This document shows positions 7,268-15,070 of a DNA stretch of 16,594 bases, piece after piece. The notes below the pieces were generated by a model. That model was given only the letters and a program-made list of their open reading frames with translations. It searched no databases and was not told the DNA's origin. The DNA lies in NCBI GenBank assembly GCA_013002925.1, contig JABDLQ010000034.1, forward strand, positions 1 through 16,594, given 5' to 3'. The translations under genes and the position numbers were made by a program. Each line of letters begins with the position of its first letter. Position 1 is the first letter of the stretch. The DNA comes from Gammaproteobacteria bacterium. GTDB taxonomy: Bacteria; Pseudomonadota; Gammaproteobacteria; Steroidobacterales; SZUA-146.

Positions 7268-10147
7268 TTAACCGGAACGACGCTTACGCCGGGCCACCTG
7301 TTTTTGTTTCACCGGTGCGCGGGTCTTGTGAAGGAGCGGCGCCAGGAACTGGCCGGTATACGATTTTTTGACGCCGGCCACGTGTTCCGGTGTGCCATGT
7401 GCTACGACGCGACCTCCACCGTCGCCGCCTTCCGGTCCCAGGTCAATAATCCAGTCGGCCGTTTTAATGACGTCCAGGTTGTGCTCTATGACCACCACCG
7501 TGTTGCCACGGTCACGCAATCGCTGCAGGACTGCCAACAACTGAGCAATGTCATAAAAATGCAGTCCCGTAGTGGGTTCATCAAGAATATACAGCGTATT
7601 GCCAGTCGCCCGTTTGGACAATTCCCGGGACAGCTTGACGCGTTGCGCCTCGCCACCGGATAAGGTGGTGGCGTTCTGGCCAAGTTCCAGATAGGTCAGC
7701 CCCACATCCATCAGCGTTTTTAATTTGCGTGCAATGACCGGCACGTTCGTAAAAAATTCACAGGCGTCCTCAACCGTCATGCTCAGGACTTCATGAATAT
7801 TCTTTCCTTTGTAGCGGATTTCCAGCGTTTCGCGATTGTAGCGCTTGCCATGACAGACATCGCAGGGCACGTACACGTCGGGCAAAAAATGCATTTCTAC
7901 TTTGATGACACCATCGCCCTGGCAGGCTTCGCAACGTCCGCCTTTTACATTGAAGCTGAAGCGGCCGATCTGATAGCCGCGTGAACGCGCTTCCTGTGTG
8001 CCGGCGTAAAGTTCCCGGATCGGTGTAAACAGTCCGGTGTAGGTCGCAGGATTGGAACGTGGTGTGCGCCCGATGGGGCTCTGGCTGATTTCAATGACTC
8101 GGTCAAACTGTTCCAGACCCGTGACTTCTTTGCACGGACGCGGACTGACGCTTGAATTATTGATGGTACGGGCTGCATGCAGATAAAGCGTGTCGTTGAT
8201 CAGTGTTGATTTACCGGATCCGGAAACCCCGGTAACACAGGTCAACAGGCCCACGGGTATTTTTACTGATACATTGCGCAAATTGTTGCCGGAGGCCCCT
8301 GCCAATGTGACTGCCTTTTTGCGGTCAAACGGGACACGCTCATCCGGGACTGCGATACGCCGGGTGCCGTTCAGATACTGACCGGTGATACTGGCGGGGT
8401 TTGCGATTACCTCCCTGGGCGTGCCTTCTGCGACGATCTGCCCACCGTGTATGCCCGCCCCGGGTCCGATATCCAGCACATGGTCGGCCGTGCTGATGGC
8501 TTCTTCATCATGCTCGACAACGATGACGGTATTGCCAAGGTCCCGCAGCCGCATCAGTGTCTCCAGCAGTCGTTGATTATCGCGCTGGTGCAATCCGATC
8601 GAAGGTTCATCGAGAATATACATGACACCCACCAGGCCCGAGCCAATCTGGCTGGCCAGGCGAATGCGCTGTGCTTCTCCGCCAGAGAGCGTTTCGGCGC
8701 TGCGATTGAGGCTGAGATACTCCAGACCGACGTTATTAAGAAACGACAGGCGGTCATTAATCTCCTTGACGATTTTGGTGGCGATTTCACCACGCCAGCC
8801 GGCCAGTCGCAGATCAGTAAAAAACGCATGTGCGGCAGCGACCGACAAATCAGTGATTTGTGTGATATCGCGTCCGGCCACATACACGTGACGCGCAGCT
8901 GTATTCAGGCGCGTGCCGTGACAGGCCGGGCACGCCTGATTGCTCATAAATTTAGCCAGCTCTTCGCGGACCTTCATCGACTCAGTCTCGCGATAGCGGC
9001 GCTCCATGTTGGGCAGAATGCCTTCGAAGGGATGCTCACGGCGAATCGCGTTGCCACGACTGTCGAGGTATTCAAAGGCAATGCTTTCGCCGTCGTTGCC
9101 GTTTAGCAACATATCCTGAACGGTATCGTCGAGTGCTTCGAACGGGACTTCGATATCAAAGTCATAATGGCGTGCAAGACCGGTGATCAGGTGAAAATAG
9201 TAGGCATTGCGGCGATCCCAGCCGCGGATGGCACCGCCGGCAAGGCTCAGATGGCTATGGGTAACGACGCGTTGCGGATCAAAAAACTGGATAACGCCAA
9301 GCCCGTCGCACTCCCCGCAGGCACCGATTGGGCTGTTAAACGAAAACAACCGGGGTTCAAGTTCGGTCAGACTGTACCCGCAAATGTTACAGGCAAATTT
9401 GTCAGAAAATACCAGTTCTTCGGCATCACTATCATCCATCCACGCGATGCGGGCAATGCCGTCGGCCAGTTGCAATGCCGTCTCGAATGACTCGGCCAGG
9501 CGCAGTTTCATGTCTGCGCGTACTTTAAAACGGTCGACGACCGCTTCAATGGTGTGTTTGCGGCGCAGGTCGAGCGTCGGTGGATCATCCAGTTCATACA
9601 CTTCGCCGTTAATGCGGGCGCGGATAAAGCCCTGCGCAAGCAGTTGTGCCAGCACGTTTTCGTGTCTGCCTTTGCGGTTTTGTACTACCGGGGCGAGCAA
9701 CAACAGGCGGCTACCTTCTTTGAGCATCAGCACCTGGTCGACCATCTGGCTGACCGTTTGTGCTTCAAGATCGCTGCTGTGCGTGGGGCACTGCGGAATC
9801 CCGGCGCGGGCAAACAGCAGCCTGAGATAATCATAAATTTCGGTGACTGTGCCGACGGTTGAGCGTGGGTTGTGGGAGGTCGATTTTTGCTCGATCGAAA
9901 TTGCCGGTGACAGCCCTTCGATCGTGTCAACGTCCGGTTTTTCCATCATGGATAAAAACTGGCGTGCATAGGCCGACAGGGATTCGACATAGCGCCGCTG
10001 CCCTTCGGCATAGATCGTATCGAATGCCAGTGAGGACTTGCCGGAGCCGGAGAGCCCGGTAATCACGATCAGCTGGTCACGCGGTAAATCGACATCAACG
10101 TTTTTTAGATTATGGGTGCGCGCACCACGCACGGAAATGTGTTTCAT
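7268..10147 (-). CDS. uvrA: Excinuclease ABC subunit A (UvrA), nucleotide excision repair
   Basis: UvrA is the ATP-driven damage sensor that loads UvrB at DNA lesions. The 959-residue protein has two ABC modules. The first has Walker A GLSGSGKS (31-38), signature LSGGEAQR (487-494) and Walker B ILDEPSIG. The second has Walker A GVSGSGKS (640-647), LSGGEAQR (829-836) and ILDEPTTG. Zinc-binding cysteines are C253/C256/C277/C280 and C739/C742/C762/C765, nearly as in E. coli. The start is taken at MKHISVRGARTHNL, where the family begins. The frame stays open to 10273, but that would add 42 residues unlike any UvrA and would run through the best promoter candidate (10178-10207). A GGAG lies 13 nt upstream. 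The C-terminus has a basic tail (RRKRRSG). Its stop codon abuts the stop of the convergent DUF2505-like gene. Confidence 0.97.
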   Translation of the reverse strand: MKHISVRGARTHNLKNVDVDLPRDQLIVITGLSGSGKSSLAFDTIYAEGQRRYVESLSAYARQFLSMMEKPDVDTIEGLSPAISIEQKSTSHNPRSTVGTVTEIYDYLRLLFARAGIPQCPTHSSDLEAQTVSQMVDQVLMLKEGSRLLLLAPVVQNRKGRHENVLAQLLAQGFIRARINGEVYELDDPPTLDLRRKHTIEAVVDRFKVRADMKLRLAESFETALQLADGIARIAWMDDSDAEELVFSDKFACNICGYSLTELEPRLFSFNSPIGACGECDGLGVIQFFDPQRVVTHSHLSLAGGAIRGWDRRNAYYFHLITGLARHYDFDIEVPFEALDDTVQDMLLNGNDGESIAFEYLDSRGNAIRREHPFEGILPNMERRYRETESMKVREELAKFMSNQACPACHGTRLNTAARHVYVAGRDITQITDLSVAAAHAFFTDLRLAGWRGEIATKIVKEINDRLSFLNNVGLEYLSLNRSAETLSGGEAQRIRLASQIGSGLVGVMYILDEPSIGLHQRDNQRLLETLMRLRDLGNTVIVVEHDEEAISTADHVLDIGPGAGIHGGQIVAEGTPREVIANPASITGQYLNGTRRIAVPDERVPFDRKKAVTLAGASGNNLRNVSVKIPVGLLTCVTGVSGSGKSTLINDTLYLHAARTINNSSVSPRPCKEVTGLEQFDRVIEISQSPIGRTPRSNPATYTGLFTPIRELYAGTQEARSRGYQIGRFSFNVKGGRCEACQGDGVIKVEMHFLPDVYVPCDVCHGKRYNRETLEIRYKGKNIHEVLSMTVEDACEFFTNVPVIARKLKTLMDVGLTYLELGQNATTLSGGEAQRVKLSRELSKRATGNTLYILDEPTTGLHFYDIAQLLAVLQRLRDRGNTVVVIEHNLDVIKTADWIIDLGPEGGDGGGRVVAHGTPEHVAGVKKSYTGQFLAPLLHKTRAPVKQKQVARRKRRSG

Positions 10148-10177
10148 GGGTTTCAGGGGTCTCCAGGCAGACCCACT

Positions 10178-10207
10178 AATATACGCGCGCAAGTGGTCCG
10201 CACGCAA
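10178..10207 (-). promoter_or_regulatory. Candidate uvrA sigma-70 promoter
   Basis: On the minus strand, TTGCGT (10207-10202) is followed 18 bp later by TATATT (10183-10178). The -10 matches 5 of 6 consensus bases and the -35 is moderate. Transcription would begin near 10171 and give a leader of about 24 nt before the ATG at 10147, which supports that start codon. Confidence 0.45.
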
Positions 10208-10315
10208 TTTGAGTAATCGGTAGGGGATTGCGGGAGCCGTGGTACCTGCGGCCGCGGCAACAACAATGTTCATACAGGCGAAATTTCAATCTTCCTTGAG
10301 CGGCCGTGGAGTTAG

Positions 10316-10357
10316 CTGCACTTCTTGCTGAATCGCATAAAAAGTGCAGGTGCGATT
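10316..10357. repeat. Two interleaved inverted repeats upstream of ssb
   Basis: The first repeat is CTGCACTT (10316-10323) with AAGTGCAG (10342-10349), 8 bp perfect. The second is AATCGCA (10331-10337) with TGCGATT (10351-10357), 7 bp perfect. The arms alternate, so the two hairpins cannot form together as simple stems. With only 1 nt between the last two arms, a full pseudoknot looks sterically difficult. The repeats could be a protein operator or alternative mRNA folds about 95 nt before the ssb start. Confidence 0.4.
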
Positions 10358-10450
10358 TGCTGGCAAAGCGCCTACAATTCGCTCATCTCGCAACCAATTA
10401 CAGGGCTGCGGGATAAACGATTTCTGGCACTGATAATCTGGAGCACGTAC

Positions 10451-10909
10451 ATGGCACGCGGAATAAACAAGGTAATTTTGGTTGGCAATCTGGGCGCGGA
10501 CCCGGAAACGCGGCATATGCCAAGCGGTGGAGCGGTCACGAACGTTCGCCTGGCAACTTCGGAAGGTTGGAAGGACAAGAGTTCGGGTGAACAAAAAGAG
10601 CGCACGGAGTGGCACCGCGTAGTGTTTTTCAGTCGGCTCGCCGAGATTGCAGCGGAATATTTACGCAAGGGGTCACAAATCTATGTCGAAGGCTCACTGC
10701 GCACCAACAAGTGGCAGGATCAGAATGGCAATGATCGGTACACCACGGAAATCGTCGCGCGGGAAATGCAGATGCTGGGCGGCCGTGGTGGCGGCTCCGG
10801 CGCAGGCGCGGGCGGTGGAGGTCAGTCACGACAATATGAAGACTCTGCGGCGCCCGCGGAGGCGGTAACGGATACCAGCGGCGGGTTTGACGACGATATT
10901 CCCTTTTAA
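10451..10909 (+). CDS. ssb: Single-stranded DNA-binding protein
   Basis: SSB coats single-stranded DNA during replication, recombination and repair and recruits partners through its acidic tail. The 152-residue protein begins MARGINKVILVGNLGADPE, the standard opening of the OB-fold domain (1-109). Tryptophans W40, W54 and W88 and F60, which stack on DNA, are at the E. coli positions. A glycine-rich linker (111-124) leads to the conserved C-terminal tip DDDIPF. ATG 10451 is preceded by GGAG at 10439-10442, 8 nt upstream. The frame is open from 10325, but the extra 42 residues are not SSB-like. It is divergent from uvrA and looks monocistronic. Confidence 0.97.
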   Translation: MARGINKVILVGNLGADPETRHMPSGGAVTNVRLATSEGWKDKSSGEQKERTEWHRVVFFSRLAEIAAEYLRKGSQIYVEGSLRTNKWQDQNGNDRYTTEIVAREMQMLGGRGGGSGAGAGGGGQSRQYEDSAAPAEAVTDTSGGFDDDIPF

Positions 10910-11365
10910 TCGGCGCTCTTCCCAGTCAGTGCAATCATTAATTGGCATTGCGGTGACGGGTCTGACGGATTCATGCAACCAGGTGGCCTGACCGGCGGCC
11001 TTCAGGCAGGTTCAGAGTGCCCCTGATACCTGCCGGCCTTCGCTCCCCTGGATAAATCCGTTTGCGGGCGAATTCACCGCCAAAACCATGTAAACTCCCC
11101 GCCCCGCGGATTTTTTGTTTGTGTCGCAGCACTGTGGCGGAGCGGTTTACGCGCGTTCCGGGGAAAGTAAATGAGCGGCAGGGTGGGTCAGTATCGGGCC
11201 GAATGCCACCTGTGGATTGCTGCAGCCCGACACCGCTGTGCCCAAGCACATGTTTTTTATGAAAAAATACAGTGCATTCCGGCACGCCCGCCAAATGTGC
11301 GCAGGTGTGTGGAAACAGCCCTTTAAAAAGAGTAAGTTAGTGATGTATCAAGGCAACGAGAGATT
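10910..11365. other. Intergenic region between ssb and miaB
   Basis: This 456-bp region holds a strong hairpin (11005-11034), a second overlapping stem GCCTGA/TCAGGC (10986-10991 with 11002-11007), and a 36-codon frame that overlaps miaB by ATGA (11259-11369). I see no T-tract terminator directly after ssb. The palindrome CCGCGG followed by ATTTTTTG (from about 11104) is a poor terminator candidate. No promoter for the miaB cluster is clear by eye. Confidence 0.55.
11005..11034 (+). repeat. Strong hairpin downstream of ssb, no U-tract
   Basis: GGCAGGT (11005-11011) pairs with ACCTGCC (11028-11034). After a one-base bulge (T11027), TCAG (11012-11015) pairs with CTGA (11023-11026), leaving a 7-nt loop. 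This gives 11 base pairs about 95 nt past the ssb stop. No run of T follows, so it is not a classical intrinsic terminator. It could stabilise the ssb mRNA 3' end or precede Rho-dependent termination. Confidence 0.4.
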
Positions 11366-11369
11366 ATGA
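11259..11369 (+). other. Possible 36-residue leader ORF overlapping the miaB start
   Basis: ATG 11259 opens a 36-codon frame beginning MKKYSAFRHA and ending at TGA 11367-11369, which overlaps the miaB ATG by ATGA. The peptide is basic and has no recognised domain. The ATG lies in the loop of T6-ATG-A6 (11253-11267). No Shine-Dalgarno sequence is visible, so it may be chance. If translated, it would couple translation into miaB. Confidence 0.2.
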
Positions 11370-12715
11370 GCGGCAAGCTCTTCATAAAAACGTTTGGCTG
11401 TCAGATGAACGAGTATGATTCGTCGAAAATGGCGGATGTACTCGCAGCTTCCCACGGACTTGCCGTCACTGCGACACCGGAAGAAGCAGACGTGCTGCTG
11501 CTCAATACCTGTTCCATTCGCGAAAAAGCCCAGGAAAAAGTTTTTTCCCAGTTGGGACGCTGGAAGGAGTGGAAGAACCAGCGACCGAACCTTGTCATTG
11601 GGGTTGGCGGGTGCGTCGCCAGTCAGGAAGGCGAAGCTATTATCAAGCGTGCGCCGTATGTCGACATGGTCTTTGGTCCACAGACTGTCCATCGCCTGCC
11701 ACAATTACTGAATGAGGTGCGCCGCCGGGGCAACGCCGCCGTTGATATCAGTTTTCCTGAAATTGAGAAATTTGACCGACTGCCCGAACCGCGGGCATCG
11801 GGTGCCACCGCCTTTGTATCGATCATGGAGGGCTGTAGCAAATACTGCAGTTTCTGTGTCGTGCCGTACACCCGCGGGGAAGAGTTCAGCCGTCCCTTTG
11901 ATGATGTTATCGCTGAAATAGTGAGTCTTGCCAGTCAGGGTGTCCGGGAAGTTAACTTGCTGGGTCAGAATGTAAACGCCTATCGTGGCCCGGGATTTGA
12001 TGGTGACACGATCGATTTGGGTACCCTTATTCACTACGTTGCCGCGATCGATGGCATCGAGCGAATTCGCTTTACCACGTCTCATCCGGTGGAGTTTTCC
12101 GAAAGCCTGATCGAGGCGTACGCCACGGTTCCGCAGTTGGCTAATTATTTGCATCTGCCGGTACAGAGCGGTTCCGATCGCGTGCTGGCGATGATGAAGC
12201 GCGGCCACACCGTGCTGGAGTACAAGCAAAAAATACGCAAGTTGCGGGAAGTGCGCCCTGACATCAGTATTTCTTCAGATTTTATCGTCGGTTTTCCGGG
12301 TGAAACCGAGCAGGATTTTCAGGCTACGATGAAACTCATCGCAGACATTGGTTTCGATCAGAGCTTCAGCTTCGTATACAGCGCGCGACCCGGAACTCCG
12401 GCAGCGGCCCTTCCGGATGAGGTCGATGCGGCACAAAAACTCCAGCGGCTGCAATTATTGCAGACCCGGATCACCCAGCATGCCGCGACGATTTCACAAG
12501 CGATGATCGGAACGACCCAGCGGGTGCTGGTGGAAAAAACGTCCAAAAAAGATGCCGCCATGGTGGCCGGGCGCACGGAAAATATGCGCTGGGTAAATTT
12601 TGCTGCACCCGCATCGCTGATCGGTGATTTTGCGGAGGTCGAGATTACGGAAGCCCTGCCTAATTCCCTGCGCGGCCGACTGTGCAGTGACGGGCAGCAT
12701 TTGAAGAGTGCATAA
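11366..12715 (+). CDS. miaB: tRNA-2-methylthio-N6-dimethylallyladenosine synthase MiaB (radical SAM)
   Basis: MiaB adds the 2-methylthio group to i6A37 of tRNAs reading UNN codons, using two iron-sulfur clusters and S-adenosylmethionine. In the 449-residue protein the N-terminal methylthiotransferase domain carries cluster cysteines C12 (FGCQMNEYDS), C49 (NTCSIREKAQEK) and C83 (GGCVASQEG). The radical SAM motif CSKYCSFC gives C157/C161/C164. NVNAYRG, LHLPVQSGSDRVL and SSDFIVGFPGET are MiaB-type landmarks, and a TRAM domain closes the protein (about 380-445). GAGAG just before ATG 11366 serves as the ribosome-binding sequence. It is first in a five-gene cluster with the E. coli order. The next gene starts 16 nt after its stop. 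Confidence 0.97.
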   Translation: MSGKLFIKTFGCQMNEYDSSKMADVLAASHGLAVTATPEEADVLLLNTCSIREKAQEKVFSQLGRWKEWKNQRPNLVIGVGGCVASQEGEAIIKRAPYVDMVFGPQTVHRLPQLLNEVRRRGNAAVDISFPEIEKFDRLPEPRASGATAFVSIMEGCSKYCSFCVVPYTRGEEFSRPFDDVIAEIVSLASQGVREVNLLGQNVNAYRGPGFDGDTIDLGTLIHYVAAIDGIERIRFTTSHPVEFSESLIEAYATVPQLANYLHLPVQSGSDRVLAMMKRGHTVLEYKQKIRKLREVRPDISISSDFIVGFPGETEQDFQATMKLIADIGFDQSFSFVYSARPGTPAAALPDEVDAAQKLQRLQLLQTRITQHAATISQAMIGTTQRVLVEKTSKKDAAMVAGRTENMRWVNFAAPASLIGDFAEVEITEALPNSLRGRLCSDGQHLKSA

Positions 12716-12720
12716 GGAGA
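12714..12720 (+). promoter_or_regulatory. Shine-Dalgarno AAGGAGA that sets the phoH start
   Basis: AAGGAGA overlaps the miaB stop region and lies downstream of the first in-frame GTG (12708), so that GTG cannot use it. The next in-frame start, TTG 12732, lies 12 nt beyond the site. This is a slightly long but usable spacing. Confidence 0.5.
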
Positions 12721-12731
12721 GAATTACCACA

Positions 12732-13694
12732 TTGAGTGCAGACGCAGCCCACGAATTCTACCTGGAACCCGCCGACAATGAGCGCCTGGCCAATCTGTGC
12801 GGGCAACTGGATGAGCATTTACGTCAGATAGAAAAAAATCTTGGCATTGAGATTAACAATCGCGGCAACCAGTTTCGGGTGACCGGCGCTTCTGACGCGG
12901 CTCGCGCGGCCGGGAAAGTTATTCAACGCCTGTTTGAACTCACTTCCCATGAGTTGCTGGACCCCGAGCGGGTCCATCTGTCTTTGCAGGAAATCGGCAT
13001 GGATGCTGCAATCGATTACGCTGACAATCGGGAAGTGCTGATAAAAACACGCCGCGGTATGGTGCGCGGGCGTGGGCCCAACCAAAAAGAGTACCTGTTG
13101 CGTATCAGTAACAGCGATTTGTGTTTTGGCGTGGGTCCGGCAGGCACCGGCAAAACTTTTCTGGCGGTAGCGAGCGCGGTGCAGGCACTGGAAGTTGAAC
13201 AGATGCGGCGCATCGTGCTGGTGCGTCCTGCTGTTGAAGCCGGTGAGCGGCTCGGATTTTTACCAGGTGACATGTCTCAGAAAGTTGATCCCTATCTGCG
13301 CCCGATTTATGACGCCTTGTATGACATGTTGGGATTTGAGCATGTCTCGCGCCTGATCGATCGCAACGTCATCGAAGTGGCGCCGCTGGCGTTTATGCGC
13401 GGCCGCACACTCAACGACAGCTTTGTCATTCTCGACGAAGCACAAAATACGACGGTCGAACAAATGAAAATGTTTCTGACGCGCACCGGCTTTGCGTCGA
13501 AAGTTGTGGTCACAGGCGACATTACCCAGGTAGATCTGCCGCGGCATCAAATGTCCGGGCTGAAGCATGCAATGAACATTCTGCGGCCTGTAAAAGGCGT
13601 AAGTTTTGTGCAGTTTGAATCGCGCGACGTCGTGCGGCACCCGCTGGTACAGCGCATTGTCGAAGCCTATGAGCGTGACGCAGATAATGACTGA
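12732..13694 (+). CDS. ybeZ: PhoH-like ATPase (YbeZ)
   Basis: This cytoplasmic P-loop NTPase of the PhoH/YbeZ family is linked in other bacteria to YbeY and RNA metabolism. The 320-residue protein has an N-terminal KH-like segment (LGIEINNRGNQFRVTG), Walker A GPAGTGKT (135-142), Walker B FVILDEAQ (231-238) and TGDITQVDLP. I place the start at TTG 12732 because the Shine-Dalgarno sequence at 12714-12720 lies upstream of it. It also leaves 10 residues before LEPADN, close to E. coli YbeZ. GTG 12708 would add 8 residues and overlap miaB. Its stop overlaps the ybeY start by 8 nt, so the two are translationally coupled. The biochemical role of YbeZ is only partly known. Confidence 0.93.
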   Translation: MSADAAHEFYLEPADNERLANLCGQLDEHLRQIEKNLGIEINNRGNQFRVTGASDAARAAGKVIQRLFELTSHELLDPERVHLSLQEIGMDAAIDYADNREVLIKTRRGMVRGRGPNQKEYLLRISNSDLCFGVGPAGTGKTFLAVASAVQALEVEQMRRIVLVRPAVEAGERLGFLPGDMSQKVDPYLRPIYDALYDMLGFEHVSRLIDRNVIEVAPLAFMRGRTLNDSFVILDEAQNTTVEQMKMFLTRTGFASKVVVTGDITQVDLPRHQMSGLKHAMNILRPVKGVSFVQFESRDVVRHPLVQRIVEAYERDADND

Positions 13695-14169
13695 AACCCA
13701 CAGTGTGGTAGTGCAACGCGTCTGCGATGATGCATACGCACCTGATGACCCGGCTCTGCAATTGTGGGCAGCTACTACAGCAGGCAGGTTCGGTGGCGCC
13801 GGGGAAATTACCCTGCGTATCGTTGGCGAACAGGAAATGCAATCACTCAACGACAAATACAGAAACATCAGGCGCACGACCAACGTGCTTGCGTTTCCGG
13901 CTGACCGTGAGTTTGACCCGCATCAGGAAGTGCTCGGCGATGTGGTGATTTGCGCATCCGTCGTTGCCCGGGAAGCACGCGAACAGAGCAAGTCTATCGA
14001 TGCGCACTGGGCCCACCTGGTGACGCATGGCGTGTTGCATCTGCTGGGCTTTGACCACGTCAGCACCGCAATGGCCAATGAAATGGAAGCGCAGGAAAAG
14101 CAGATTTTGGCGGGGTTTGGTATAGCCGATCCCTATCTTCATTCAGACAATCAGCCCTACGGAAACTAA
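13687..14169 (+). CDS. ybeY: Endoribonuclease / rRNA maturation factor YbeY
   Basis: YbeY is a small zinc metalloprotein involved in 16S rRNA 3'-end maturation and 70S ribosome quality control. The 160-residue protein has the H-x3-H-x5-H zinc motif as H114, H118 and H124 in HGVLHLLGFDH, plus conserved R59 in KYRNIRRTTNVLAF, all at the E. coli residue numbers. ATG 13687 lies inside the 3' end of the phoH-like gene (8-nt overlap). A longer frame from 13606 exists but would add residues not seen in the family. The next gene starts 1 nt after its stop. Confidence 0.95.
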   Translation: MTETHSVVVQRVCDDAYAPDDPALQLWAATTAGRFGGAGEITLRIVGEQEMQSLNDKYRNIRRTTNVLAFPADREFDPHQEVLGDVVICASVVAREAREQSKSIDAHWAHLVTHGVLHLLGFDHVSTAMANEMEAQEKQILAGFGIADPYLHSDNQPYGN

Positions 14170-14170
14170 A

Positions 14171-15052
14171 ATGTCCGACGACAAACCTCCAAGTACCGGC
14201 GATCCCGGGTCATCCAGTTGGTGGCAAAAATTGCAAACGCGTTTTTCTGCCAGACCCCGGGATCGTGACGACCTTGTTGAATTACTGTCATTTGCTCATC
14301 AGCGTGGACTGCTGGATCGCCAGGCGGAGCGGATGATGCGCGGGGTTCTGGAAGTTTTTGAAACCCAGGTCCGGGAGGTCATGATACCGCGCCCCCACAT
14401 AGTCGTGCTGGAGCGCGACGCCAGCCCCGAAGAATTACTCCATACCATTGTCGAAAGCGGTCATTCCCGTTTCCCGGTGATTGGTGATAATCGCGATGAA
14501 ATTGTCGGCATCCTGCTGGCCAAGGACTTGCTGCGCGTATTTGCTGATGGCGAGTCGGCGCGTTTCGATATAAAAGAGTGCCTGCGTCCGGCCGTATTTG
14601 TGCCGGAGAGTAAACGCCTGGATGCACTGTTGCAGGAGTTTCGTAACAGTCACAACCACATGGCAGTTGTCGTTGACGAGTACGGCGGAGTTGCCGGACT
14701 GGCAACCATTGAGGATGTCATAGAGCAGATCGTGGGTGACATCGATGACGAACACGATGTTGAAGATGATGTCGCTATACAAAAAGAACAGAATTCTGTT
14801 TTTACTGTGCGTGCACTCACACGTATCGATGAGTTCAATGAATATTTTGGTGCGAACATTCCTGATGAGGATTTCGACACTGTCGGTGGCCTGATCATGC
14901 ATAACCTCGGTCATCTGCCGCGGCGTGGTGAAATACTGGAAGTCGATAATATTCGGTTTAAGGTGACGCGGGCAGATCGCCGGCGCATAGAAACCGTGCA
15001 GGTCAGACTGCTGGATGGCAAAGAGTTGCCGGTTTCAGCCAATGTGGCCTGA
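14171..15052 (+). CDS. corC: CorC/YbeX-type CBS-pair protein (magnesium/cobalt efflux family)
   Basis: This 293-residue soluble protein is the same size as E. coli YbeX/CorC, a family associated with Mg2+/Co2+ efflux and, by operon context, ribosome maintenance. The two CBS domains are near 72-125 (MIPRPHIVVL to GILLAKDLL) and 137-195 (ending VAGLATIEDVIEQIVGDIDDEHD). The C-terminal CorC_HlyC domain runs from about 207 to 290 (FDTVGGLIMHNLGHLPRRGE). There is no DUF21 membrane domain, so it is the short cytoplasmic form. It starts 1 nt after the ybeY stop. Its TGA is in the same reading frame as lnt, 18 nt before the lnt start. Confidence 0.93.
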   Translation: MSDDKPPSTGDPGSSSWWQKLQTRFSARPRDRDDLVELLSFAHQRGLLDRQAERMMRGVLEVFETQVREVMIPRPHIVVLERDASPEELLHTIVESGHSRFPVIGDNRDEIVGILLAKDLLRVFADGESARFDIKECLRPAVFVPESKRLDALLQEFRNSHNHMAVVVDEYGGVAGLATIEDVIEQIVGDIDDEHDVEDDVAIQKEQNSVFTVRALTRIDEFNEYFGANIPDEDFDTVGGLIMHNLGHLPRRGEILEVDNIRFKVTRADRRRIETVQVRLLDGKELPVSANVA

Positions 15053-15070
15053 TCTTCGGTTACACCGCTG

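Larger units (their letters stand above)
10148..10450. other. uvrA–ssb divergent intergenic region
   Basis: This 303-bp region separates two divergent DNA-repair genes, as in E. coli. It contains a plausible uvrA promoter on the minus strand (10178-10207) and two interleaved inverted repeats (10316-10357). I checked every CTG on the plus strand for CTG-N10-CAG, the E. coli LexA core, and found none. No convincing sigma-70 promoter for ssb stands out, though TACAAT at 10373-10378 could be a -10. Confidence 0.6.

Noticed and set aside
7268..7310. A plus-strand terminator for the DUF2505 transcript inside the uvrA 3' end, using the T-rich stretch at 7301-7309.
   Set aside because: The only stem nearby is a 4-bp CCGG pair with a 13-nt loop, separated from the T-tract by 8 nt.
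10148..10273. A 42-residue N-terminal extension of UvrA from an upstream in-frame ATG.
   Set aside because: Family UvrA proteins start at the MKHISVRGA-like position, and the extension would run over the best promoter candidate.
10325..10450. A 42-residue N-terminal extension of SSB.
   Set aside because: The SSB family begins at MARGINK, and ATG 10451 has its own GGAG 8 nt upstream. The extension has no SSB character.
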